Below are positions 8,397 through 15,620 of a DNA stretch of 64,000 bases, piece after piece (positions within the stretch are counted from its first letter, which is position 1; each line of letters starts with the position of its first letter). Source of the DNA: an uncultured Tenacibaculum sp. (GTDB lineage: Bacteria > Bacteroidota > Bacteroidia > Flavobacteriales > Flavobacteriaceae); assembly GCF_947495995.1 (NCBI RefSeq), contig NZ_CANMAX010000002.1:372001-436000 (forward strand). The letters run 5' to 3'. The notes beneath the pieces are model-generated. The model did no database searches, was not told the DNA's origin, and saw nothing but the letters and a program-made list of their open reading frames with translations. The position numbers and the translations under genes are program-made.

Positions 8397-8876
8397 ATGA
8401 AGAAATTTGTATTAGACGAAATCGATCATCAAATATTAGATATTTTAATCGAAAATGCTCGTACGCCATTTACTGACATAGCTAAAAAATTATTAGTATC
8501 TGCAGGAACAATTCACGTACGTGTGAAGAAAATGGAAGATGAAGGAATTATACAAGGATCTACTTTAACGTTAGATTACGAAAAAATGGGTTATGCTTTT
8601 ATAGCTCACGTTGGTATCTTCTTAGAGAAAACATCTATGACACAACACGTTATCGATAACCTAAGGTTAATTCCAAATGTAACTGTAGCTTACGTTACTG
8701 CAGGGAAATACAATATCTTCTGTAAAGTAAGAGCTAAAGACACAAATGATGCTAAAGACATTATTTACAAGATTGATGAAATTCATGGTGTAAATAGAAC
8801 AGAAACAATGATTTCTTTAGAAGAAAGTATCAATGATAAAAAGCGTATGATGCACGCTATTTTCCAAGACTTCTAA
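8397..8876 (+). CDS. Lrp/AsnC-family transcriptional regulator
   Basis: This 159-residue DNA-binding protein has an N-terminal winged helix-turn-helix (about residues 8-55, TDIAKKLLVSAGTIHVRV recognition segment) and a C-terminal RAM ligand-binding domain (about 65-145, with the VAYVTAGKYNIFCKVRA strand pattern). Family members sense amino acids and regulate amino-acid metabolism. It has its own promoter and a strong terminator, so it appears monocistronic; autoregulation is common in the family. Its targets here cannot be deduced, although peptidase and aminotransferase genes lie just upstream. Confidence 0.92.
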   Translation: MKKFVLDEIDHQILDILIENARTPFTDIAKKLLVSAGTIHVRVKKMEDEGIIQGSTLTLDYEKMGYAFIAHVGIFLEKTSMTQHVIDNLRLIPNVTVAYVTAGKYNIFCKVRAKDTNDAKDIIYKIDEIHGVNRTETMISLEESINDKKRMMHAIFQDF

Positions 8877-8900
8877 AAAGAAATAAAGATTAGTATTAAT

Positions 8901-8935
8901 AACCGTCTAAAATATAGTTTTAGACGGTTTTTTAT
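8901..8935 (+). terminator. Rho-independent terminator
   Basis: A perfect 12-base stem AACCGTCTAAAA / TTTTAGACGGTT is followed by a T tract. Confidence 0.92.
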
Positions 8936-8949
8936 TTTACTATAATTGG

Positions 8950-8957
8950 TACATTTG
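8950..8957 (+). promoter_or_regulatory. Promoter -7 element before the pseudouridine synthase
   Basis: TACATTTG fits TAnnTTTG exactly and lies 25 bases before the start codon; the -33 element is not obvious. Confidence 0.55.
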
Positions 8958-8982
8958 CCGTCAATTTAATACAAGAGTAATA

Positions 8983-9681
8983 ATGAACGTAGAAGTTATT
9001 TATGAAGATGATTATTGTTTGGTAGTTACAAAACCAAACGATGTAGTTGTGCACCATGCATATCATTCTAGAAATGTCAGAGAAGAACAATCGTTATTAC
9101 AATTATTAGATGAAAAATTTCAGAAAAAGTTTTATCCTGTTCATCGTTTAGATAGAAGAACTTCTGGAATTATAATTCTTACAAAAGAAACCCAGTATGT
9201 TTCTAAGTTTCAACAGTTATTTACAGATAATGAAATTCAAAAGAAATATTTAGGAGTTGTAAGAGGTTTTTCACCTGAAACTAGAATAATTGATTCTCCA
9301 GTGAAAGGAAAAGATAGTAAAGTACATAAAGACGCTGAAACACATCTGAAAACATTACAAAATGTAACACTAGATATTCCTGTGAAACCTTACGATTCTT
9401 CTAGATATAGTTTGGTAGAATTATCTCCAAAAACAGGGAGGTTACATCAGTTAAGAATTCATATGAATAAAATTAGCCATCCGCTTATAGGAGATGGTAA
9501 ATACGGTGATAAAAATCACAATGCGATGTATGAAACCAACTTTAATTGGGATACACTTTTTTTACACGCCGCTTCATTAGAGTTTATTCATCCTTTTACA
9601 AACGAAACTTTACAATTAACTTCAAGTTTACCAGAAAACTGGAAAGCACTTTTTAAAGCGTTTAATTGGAGTTACAGTTAA
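8983..9681 (+). CDS. truC: RluA-family pseudouridine synthase, TruC-like
   Basis: The enzyme isomerises uridine to pseudouridine in RNA. The 232-residue protein has the RluA-family motif HRLDRRTSGIIILTK with catalytic Asp57, then the KKYLGVVRG strand and the GRLHQLRIHM segment near residue 155, followed by HPLIGDGKYGDK. It lacks an N-terminal S4 domain, which together with its short length points to TruC (tRNA position 65) rather than RluC or RluD. The TruC assignment is by length and layout, not by a diagnostic residue. Confidence 0.82.
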   Translation: MNVEVIYEDDYCLVVTKPNDVVVHHAYHSRNVREEQSLLQLLDEKFQKKFYPVHRLDRRTSGIIILTKETQYVSKFQQLFTDNEIQKKYLGVVRGFSPETRIIDSPVKGKDSKVHKDAETHLKTLQNVTLDIPVKPYDSSRYSLVELSPKTGRLHQLRIHMNKISHPLIGDGKYGDKNHNAMYETNFNWDTLFLHAASLEFIHPFTNETLQLTSSLPENWKALFKAFNWSYS

Positions 9682-9817
9682 ACTTTCACTCATAATTAAA
9701 AATACAAGCATTGAACGATAAAAACAGTCTATACATCTAAGTTTAGATCGTTTTTACTATGGATCGAATTAAATTGTAGTAGTAATTCAAATATCCAACA
9801 ATTAAATTCTAAATGTA

Positions 9818-10207
9818 ATGTATGCTACTAAATTTAATGAAGATTCAAATCCTTGGGTTACAAACGATTTTATTAATTTCAGTGACTATTTTTTAAGAAA
9901 TAATGATTATTTGCCTCCATTAACCATCGAAGAAATTGATGATTATTATTCCGTTAAATTAATTTTTTCAGGTTTATGTAAGTGGATGTTTAGAGTATAC
10001 TGGGAAGATGATTTATTAGTTATTTGTGGTCAGCGTCAAAACAACAGCGAAGAACAACCTAAACAAATTAAAACTATACAAGCTTTTAAGAGAATTATAA
10101 TAATCCCTACAGGCATTAAAATTGAAGATAAAATTGATTTTGAGTTTAAAAACTGTAATCTAATATTTAAGCTATTCAAAGAATGCCTAATGAATAATGG
10201 TACTTGA
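9818..10207 (+). CDS. Diverged Hsp20/alpha-crystallin-like protein, copy 1
   Basis: This 129-residue protein has the strand order and spacing of small heat-shock proteins: a start strand (YYSVKLIFSGL), FRVYWEDDLLVICGQR (compare the family V-x-E-D-x-x-L-x-I-x-G-E-R), then a polar loop, AFKRIIIIPTGI (family F-x-R-x-x-x-L-P) and a closing strand (FEFKNCNLIFKL, family A-x-x-x-N-G-x-L). The Gly of the last motif is Cys, and there is no C-terminal I-x-I anchor, so oligomer assembly may differ. The N-terminal 40 residues (PWVTNDFINFSDYFLRNNDYLPP) are conserved between the two copies. Assignment is by pattern, so a chaperone role is inferred. Confidence 0.6.
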   Translation: MYATKFNEDSNPWVTNDFINFSDYFLRNNDYLPPLTIEEIDDYYSVKLIFSGLCKWMFRVYWEDDLLVICGQRQNNSEEQPKQIKTIQAFKRIIIIPTGIKIEDKIDFEFKNCNLIFKLFKECLMNNGT

Positions 10208-10555
10208 TGTACTTAAAATTAAATTTTATAAAGCCAAGTAAGTTGATTAATTGCGGAAAGGGGATATCGATTCGATTGATTTAAGTACTTACTTGCTTAT
10301 TTATGTTAAGCTTCTGTATAAAATATGTTAATATAGAAGCTTAACTCTTTTAAATCCTTCTATTTTGAAAATTCATTTTTTTTTTTATGATTAATTTTTT
10401 CTAAATAAAGTAAATATCAATGTCACTTATATTTAAAATACTAGCATTCAACGTTTAAATATGTTCATTCATCTAAGGTTAAGTGTTTTTTAGCTCTTTG
10501 TTATTTATATTGAGCTTGCTACTGAATTATTAAGCTTATAAACTTTATTTTATTT
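10208..10555. other. Intergenic stretch between the two Hsp20-like genes
   Basis: No gene is apparent. It holds the conserved block of copy 1 (about 10253-10292), its hairpin (10305-10345), an A+T-rich spacer with a T run at 10377-10386, and from 10435 the upstream block of copy 2. Confidence 0.6.
10305..10350 (+). terminator. Hairpin terminator of copy 1
   Basis: GTTAAGCTTCT (10305-10315) pairs perfectly with AGAAGCTTAAC (10335-10345), extended by a few A-T pairs, followed by TCTTTT. Confidence 0.7.
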
Positions 10556-10939
10556 ATGTATACTACTAAATTCAATCAAGATTTAACGCCTTGGGTAACT
10601 AATGATTACATTAAGTTCAGTAATTACTTTCTTAGAAACAACGATTATTTACCCCCGTTATCGATCAATGAAACTGAAGAAAATTATTCAGTTAAATTAA
10701 CTTTTTCAAATTCTCTTAAATGGGATTTTAGAGTGTATTACGAAGATAATATGCTAGCCATTTGCGGAGAACGTCCAGAACAGAAAGGACGATCAAGACG
10801 TTCAAAAGTTGTACAAGCTTTTAAACGAATCATAGTTCTACCTGAAAATATTATTTCAAAGGATGGAATTAATTATGAATTCTTAAATTGTCAATTAAAG
10901 TTTAATCTTGACAAGCAACTTTTCAAAAAGACATCCTAA
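10556..10939 (+). CDS. Diverged Hsp20/alpha-crystallin-like protein, copy 2
   Basis: This 127-residue paralogue of the preceding gene keeps the crystallin-like pattern more clearly: NYSVKLTFSNSLKWDFRV, then YEDNMLAICGERP, then AFKRIIVLPENI and EFLNCQLKFNL. The shared N-terminal segment is PWVTNDYIKFSNYFLRNND. As in copy 1, the C-terminal I-x-I motif is absent and Cys replaces the usual Gly of the last strand. The gene sits inside the second unit of a tandem duplication and ends before a bidirectional hairpin. A small heat-shock or stress chaperone role is inferred from the fold pattern only. Confidence 0.62.
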   Translation: MYTTKFNQDLTPWVTNDYIKFSNYFLRNNDYLPPLSINETEENYSVKLTFSNSLKWDFRVYYEDNMLAICGERPEQKGRSRRSKVVQAFKRIIVLPENIISKDGINYEFLNCQLKFNLDKQLFKKTS

Positions 10940-11044
10940 ACTGATATTTATCATATCTCGAATAAACCAGATGCATTAATTTAGTTTTTAGAATTAATTA
11001 ATGGAAGAAAGGGATATCGATTTAATTAATTTAGGTACTTACTA

Positions 11045-11089
11045 GGTTAAGCTCTTTTATTTTAATAAGATATAGAGCTTAACCTTTTT
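11045..11089. terminator. Bidirectional terminator hairpin overlapping a stop codon
   Basis: GGTTAAGCTCT (11045-11055) pairs perfectly with AGAGCTTAACC (11074-11084), with T residues following on the plus strand. The right arm contains the stop codon of the minus-strand kinase gene, so the kinase coding end is part of the hairpin. Confidence 0.75.
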
Positions 11090-13109
11090 CTTTTATCCAA
11101 GTAAAACTAATTTTTGTACCATTGCCTTTTTCAGATGCTACTGATATTTTTCCTTGATTTTCAGAAACTAATTTCTTTACAATTGAAAGACCAATTCCTG
11201 TACTTTCAACTTCATCATTAGTATTTAACTTGCTGAAAATTTCAAAAATCTTACTATGATATTGAGGATCAATTCCCGGACCATTATCAGCAACAGAAAA
11301 AGTATATTCTTTTTCATTCTCGCTAAAATCAATATCTATAATAACTTGTTCTTTATCATTGTATTTAATCGAATTACTCATTAAATTTTGAAATACATGT
11401 TCTAATTCAATTCGATTGGCAAATACAGAATAATCTTCTTTCGGAAAATTAATAATACTGTTATTCTGATAATTAATTACCGATGAAATTTCATCTAACA
11501 ATTCATTTAAACTAAAGGTTTCTCTAGCTTTATCACCTCTAGCTACTTTAGAGTACTCTAATAGCCCATTAATAAGCGCATTCATTTTAGAGATTCGCTC
11601 TTTTAATAATTCAAAATACTTCTTAGCGTTATCATCTAATTCAGCTTCTAGATCTTCTTCAATAAATGTAACCAAAGAATGCATTGCTACTAAGGGAGCT
11701 TTTAAATCATGAGAAACAATATGATTAAAACTGTCTAACTCTTCATTAAAACTTTCTAATTGTCTTAAGTTTTCTTTTAGTTCAGCATTAATCTCAGTAA
11801 GTTGTTTAGATTTTAAAGAGATTTCTTTCTTCTGTTGTAAAGCAAGTGTTGTTGATTTTTCTAACTGTCGGAACGATTTAGAAAAACGAACCATTAAAAG
11901 CATCGATAGTAATAAGAATACTGTAACATATCCAAAATTTACATAAACAATAGCATTTTCATTTTTACCTAAGAACACGAAAATATGAATATAAAATACT
12001 AATGAACCTAAAAGTGTACTAGCTAACATCAAAATAGAATCGTGTAGCTTACCAGTAATCATTGCTCTAACAATTGTATAGGTAACATATACTAAATTGA
12101 CAATCATTAGAAGTAAAAAAGGCAAAATTAGATTGGTGAAGTATGGTGGAGGCAAAAGAATTACTGATACCGTAAGTACCCAAAAACTAATTTTAAGAAT
12201 TTTAGCATAAAATTGATGTACAAATTGCTCGAATATTACAGAGAAAAATAAACTAGCTGTAGTTCCTGCAATAAAGAGAGAAGTGTATTCAATTTTTGTT
12301 AGTAAAATCCAACTGATTTCATCAAATATCTCTGTTAAAGGCGCATAACGATCACTTAGTGCCATATAAGCCAAAGAAACACAAGCTATTCCCAAATAAA
12401 TTATGGCTCTGTCTTTATTCCAATATAGCATAAAGAATAAAATAAAGAATGTACCTATAAATCCTAAACAACCGATAAAAATCATATCGGCTATTATTCG
12501 TTTCGATTTTACTGAATGTAAATGAAGACTATCACTAACTTTTAAAGGCTTATCTAAACCACCTTTATTGTGATAAAAATTTGCAACTTGAAATACAATT
12601 TCAAATGTAGATTCATTAGTGTTTAAAGGAATAATTTGTGTATGCCTACGATGCAATGTTTCTTTTTTTGTGGTGCCGACTTTTCCGATTTCAGAAGTTA
12701 ATTTTCCGTTGATCCATAATTTTGAAGAAGCATAAGCAGAAGGAATATATAAAGAGACATTTGGACGATCTTCTGCAATACTAAATGTTAATCGATACGT
12801 AGCAAATCCAAATGAAGGTAAATGTTGTCCATCAGGAGATTTAAAGTGCGTCCAGTTATTTAGATCTACAATTGCTAGAGGTTCTTTACCACTAAAATCT
12901 CCAGGTTCTATTAATTCTTTCCAATAGAATTCCCAATCAGATTTTAAATCAATTTCATGATGGTTTTTTAATGAAATATCTTTAAGATTGATTGTTAAAG
13001 AATCATTTACATATGTATTATTAGCATAACTATTATTCTGAAATAAAAGTATTGCAATACATACATAAACTAATTTCGAATATATATGGTTCAACAACCA
13101 GTTTTTCAT
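11079..13109 (-). CDS. 7TMR-DISM membrane sensor histidine kinase
   Basis: A hybrid-free sensor kinase of 676 residues from the preferred start at 13109, which puts a signal-like helix (WLLNHIYSKLVYVCIAILLF) at the N-terminus; a Met 12 residues upstream is also possible. A periplasmic carbohydrate-binding-like DISM domain (about 35-180) is followed by seven transmembrane helices (about 190-400), a coiled coil, a HisKA domain with phospho-acceptor H467 in VSHDLKAPL, and a HATPase with the N box (NLMSNSIKYND), G1 (DNGPGI) and G2 (GIGLSIV). There is no receiver domain and no adjacent response regulator; a divergent AraC gene is the nearest regulator. The ligand is unknown. Confidence 0.9.
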   Translation of the reverse strand: MKNWLLNHIYSKLVYVCIAILLFQNNSYANNTYVNDSLTINLKDISLKNHHEIDLKSDWEFYWKELIEPGDFSGKEPLAIVDLNNWTHFKSPDGQHLPSFGFATYRLTFSIAEDRPNVSLYIPSAYASSKLWINGKLTSEIGKVGTTKKETLHRRHTQIIPLNTNESTFEIVFQVANFYHNKGGLDKPLKVSDSLHLHSVKSKRIIADMIFIGCLGFIGTFFILFFMLYWNKDRAIIYLGIACVSLAYMALSDRYAPLTEIFDEISWILLTKIEYTSLFIAGTTASLFFSVIFEQFVHQFYAKILKISFWVLTVSVILLPPPYFTNLILPFLLLMIVNLVYVTYTIVRAMITGKLHDSILMLASTLLGSLVFYIHIFVFLGKNENAIVYVNFGYVTVFLLLSMLLMVRFSKSFRQLEKSTTLALQQKKEISLKSKQLTEINAELKENLRQLESFNEELDSFNHIVSHDLKAPLVAMHSLVTFIEEDLEAELDDNAKKYFELLKERISKMNALINGLLEYSKVARGDKARETFSLNELLDEISSVINYQNNSIINFPKEDYSVFANRIELEHVFQNLMSNSIKYNDKEQVIIDIDFSENEKEYTFSVADNGPGIDPQYHSKIFEIFSKLNTNDEVESTGIGLSIVKKLVSENQGKISVASEKGNGTKISFTWIKEKG

Positions 13110-13316
13110 CGGGGAAATCCTAATATTAGCAATTATACATTCCAATTCACCAAAATAGTTAATTGAACCGATATTATGAAATTATTATCGTTTTCATTAT
13201 CTAATGTTAATGTGAAATGACTATTTGTTTAGGTAAAGTGTTAATATACTATCATATTTGACCGTTATTGACATGTTTTTGGTTAATGAGTAACTTTACA
13301 GTGTATTCGTTATCAA

Positions 13317-14159
13317 ATGCCAAGAACCATATTTGAAAATATAGTTATTCAAAAATTTGAAGAAGTATCTACATTAGAATTTTGTCAGTATACAGCCATT
13401 CGTTTTTTTGAAATCCTTTTTATTGAAAAAGGAGAAGGACATATTATTATAAATAATCATAGAGTAAAATATACAGATAAACAGATCTTTATTTTAATTC
13501 CTAATGATAAATATAATCTAGAAATAGAAACACCAACAACGGTATCTGCGATTAAGTTTTTAAACAGTTTCTTTAATGAATATTCTTCTGTAGCCCAAGA
13601 GTTACAAGTAAAAGAGTGGTTTAGAAAAATTGAAATTATCTTTCAAGGTACCAATAGAACTTCTGAAATACAATTAAGCTCAGAAAATGAAGAAAATGGT
13701 GTATTGGCTTTGTTTACTGCATTATGTAATGAATATAGTGATGATACTTTAAAAAGCGAAACAGTATTAAAATCAATACTTCACGCGATTCTACATATAA
13801 TTTCTAGAAATGTTGTTGTTGTAAAGACTGAAAGTAAAGACTCTAAAATTCAGGAAATACTTAACTATATCCATTTTCATATCCATACTCCTGAAAAGTT
13901 GAGTAAAAAGCACTTATCTGAACAATTTAATATTTCAGAAAATTATATAAGTCAGTATTTTAAATCGAAAATGAATATTGGTTTAAAAAAATACATTATT
14001 ACGTATAAAATTAAACTTGCAGAGACAAGATTAAAGTACACAACGTTAACGATTACAGAAATTGCTCAAGAATTAGGATTTACAGACAGTAGTCATTTAG
14101 ATAAAACTTTCCTGAATCTTAAAGGTATTACAGCTAAAAAATTTAGAGAAAATCAATAA
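13317..14159 (+). CDS. AraC-family transcriptional regulator
   Basis: This 280-residue regulator has an N-terminal cupin-like sensing domain (residues 1-150, with FEILFIEKGEGHIIINN) and a C-terminal pair of helix-turn-helix motifs (about 175-280: LSEQFNISENYISQYFKSKM and ITEIAQELGFTDSSHLDKTF). The ending KGITAKKFRENQ is typical of AraC proteins. It is divergent from the DISM kinase and lies 117 bases upstream of the NTF2-like/crotonase pair on the same strand. Two direct repeats 21 bases apart in that gap look like its operator, so it probably activates those two genes. Confidence 0.9.
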   Translation: MPRTIFENIVIQKFEEVSTLEFCQYTAIRFFEILFIEKGEGHIIINNHRVKYTDKQIFILIPNDKYNLEIETPTTVSAIKFLNSFFNEYSSVAQELQVKEWFRKIEIIFQGTNRTSEIQLSSENEENGVLALFTALCNEYSDDTLKSETVLKSILHAILHIISRNVVVVKTESKDSKIQEILNYIHFHIHTPEKLSKKHLSEQFNISENYISQYFKSKMNIGLKKYIITYKIKLAETRLKYTTLTITEIAQELGFTDSSHLDKTFLNLKGITAKKFRENQ

Positions 14160-14192
14160 TAGATTATTCCAAAAACTCTAAACCCTCGTTTT

Positions 14193-14249
14193 TTACTAAA
14201 AGCTCATTTTTTCTTACTAAAACAAAGACGTATTGCCATCATAATTTTG
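14193..14249 (+). promoter_or_regulatory. Promoter with AraC-type tandem half-sites
   Basis: TTACTAAAA occurs at 14193-14201 and again at 14214-14222, exactly 21 bases apart on the same strand, the geometry of AraC-family half-sites such as araI1/araI2. The proximal repeat ends 19 bases before a perfect -7 element TAATTTTG (14242-14249), so a bound activator would cover the weak -33 region. Confidence 0.6.
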
Positions 14250-14276
14250 CATTGTAACTAATAAACAAAGCTAATT

Positions 14277-14612
14277 ATGAAAAATCCTCAAGCAGTATTT
14301 GATAGTCATATGGATGCCGTTGCAACGCTAAATCCAGAACTAGTTATACAAGATTATACTACAGATGCAATATTTATAACTCCAGATAAAACATACAAAG
14401 GTCAGCAAGAAATCTTTGAATTTTATAAAGAGTTTCTCCCAAATTTTAAAGACTTCGATTTTATAACTCAAAAGCAAGAAGTTCACGATAACGTTGTGTA
14501 TTTCGTTTGGCATGGTAAAAATGAATACATCGCTGTTCAATTAGCCACAGATACTTATATCACTGAAAACGGAAAAATTAAACAACACACTTTCGCAGGA
14601 ATTATCAATTAA
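14277..14612 (+). CDS. NTF2-like (SnoaL-type) protein
   Basis: The 111-residue product fits the NTF2-like cone fold: an N-terminal helix pair (FDSHMDAVATLNPELVIQDY), a TTDAIFITPDKTYKGQQEIFEFYKEF-type segment in which a short strand precedes the K-G-x-x-E-I motif, and three long C-terminal strands (VVYFVWHGKNEY; IAVQLATDTYIT; IKQHTFAGII). Family members are small isomerases, hydratases or binding proteins. It precedes a crotonase-family gene by 17 bases and shares the AraC-type promoter region, so the two probably work on the same acyl or small-molecule substrate, which is unknown. Confidence 0.75.
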   Translation: MKNPQAVFDSHMDAVATLNPELVIQDYTTDAIFITPDKTYKGQQEIFEFYKEFLPNFKDFDFITQKQEVHDNVVYFVWHGKNEYIAVQLATDTYITENGKIKQHTFAGIIN

Positions 14613-14629
14613 TAATTAAATAATAAATC

Positions 14630-15475
14630 ATGGATTACAAAAATTTTCAAACTTTTACAGCAGAACAAAAAGGAGGAATCCTTTATGTAACAATCAATTT
14701 CGGACCAGTTAATGTTCAAGGTCAAGAAATGTTAGCAGATTTAAGCAGTTTATGTCTTCGTTTAGAAAGAGATAGAACTGTTAAAGTAGTAGTTTTCCAA
14801 TCTTCAAACGATGGATATTGGGTTTGTCACTACGATACAAACTTATTAAGAGACATGTCTGAAGAAGCTGTACCTAGAAACGAAGTAAAATTATTAGATC
14901 TTCAAGCAGTTTTAGAAAGATTAAGCAATGTACCACAAGCAACAATTGCTAAAATAGAAGGTTTTGCACGTGGTGGCGGACATGAAATGGCTTTAGCATT
15001 AGATATGCGTTTTGCAGCCAGAGGAAAAGCTAAATTCATGCAAATGGAAGTTGGTATGGGAATTTTACCTTGTGGTGGTGGAGCTTCTCGAATGGCTAGA
15101 CAAGCAGGTTTAGGTAAAGCTTTAGAAATTATTTTAGGAGCAAGAGATTGGGATGCAGATGAAGCTGAAAAATTCGGAACAATTAATAAAGCTTTAGATG
15201 CAGATGAAATCGGACCGTATGTTGATGCTTTAGCAGAACGTATTGCCAAATTCCCAGCAGAATCTATTGAAGCTTGTAAAAGAGCTGTATACGCTTCTAT
15301 CGATTTACCAATTGCTGATGCTTTAAAGGAAGAGGCGTATCAATTATATCAAGCAACAAGTAAAACTCCAGCAATCAAACGTTTTACTGTAGCCGATGAA
15401 AACGGAGCACAATTCGATCACGATAATCAAAAGAATTGGGAAGGTATGTTAATGGATATTCAAGAGATTAACTAA
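14630..15475 (+). CDS. Enoyl-CoA hydratase/isomerase (crotonase) family protein
   Basis: The 281-residue crotonase-fold protein contains the oxyanion-hole segment GFARGGGHEMALALDMRFAA (about 108-127) and the following MEVGMGILPCGGGASRMAR region, where the fold places one active-site glutamate. The second expected acid is less clear, since the Pro-Cys-Gly-Gly-Gly stretch replaces the usual P-x-x-G-x-x pattern. N-terminal HYDTNLLRDM resembles the F-x-A-G-x-D loop only loosely. It may be a non-canonical member (isomerase or hydrolase) rather than a beta-oxidation hydratase. It is the second gene of the AraC-linked operon. Confidence 0.8.
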   Translation: MDYKNFQTFTAEQKGGILYVTINFGPVNVQGQEMLADLSSLCLRLERDRTVKVVVFQSSNDGYWVCHYDTNLLRDMSEEAVPRNEVKLLDLQAVLERLSNVPQATIAKIEGFARGGGHEMALALDMRFAARGKAKFMQMEVGMGILPCGGGASRMARQAGLGKALEIILGARDWDADEAEKFGTINKALDADEIGPYVDALAERIAKFPAESIEACKRAVYASIDLPIADALKEEAYQLYQATSKTPAIKRFTVADENGAQFDHDNQKNWEGMLMDIQEIN

Positions 15476-15499
15476 GAAGTAAATCCCTTATTATCATTT

Positions 15500-15535
15500 A
15501 AAGAGACAAATAAAGAAAACTTTACTTGTCTCTTT
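15500..15535 (+). terminator. Strong hairpin after the crotonase gene
   Basis: AAAGAGACAA pairs with TTGTCTCTTT and the stem continues with TAAAG/CTTTA around an AAAA loop. The following T tract is weak, so termination is likely but not certain. Confidence 0.65.
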
Positions 15536-15620
15536 ATCAATTAGAAAAAGAATGTAATTATCTATATCTTAGAAAGAAGAAATCTAATAATGAAATCCTT
15601 TCATTTTAACCTAAAATATT

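Larger units (their letters stand above)
9698..10350. repeat. Tandem duplication, copy 1
   Basis: This unit and the one starting at 10435 share order and sequence: an upstream block (AAAATAC-AGCATT-AACG), an Hsp20-like gene, a conserved block containing GGGATATCGATT and GTACTTACT, and a hairpin beginning with GTTAAGCT. The offset is about 738 bases. Divergence is considerable, so the duplication is old. Confidence 0.75.
10435..11090. repeat. Tandem duplication, copy 2
   Basis: Same internal order as copy 1: upstream block, Hsp20-like gene, conserved 3' block (11003-11043) and GGTTAAGCT hairpin. The copy reaches into the end of the convergent kinase gene. Confidence 0.75.

Noticed and set aside
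11001..11045. Fourteen-codon frame (MEERDIDLINLGTY) in the second conserved block
   Set aside because: Copy 1 has no ATG and reads on past the stop, and all differences between copies alter residues, so selection on a peptide is not supported.
14902..15249. Antisense frame inside the crotonase gene
   Set aside because: Low-complexity Ala/Ser/Pro-rich shadow of the conserved sense frame.
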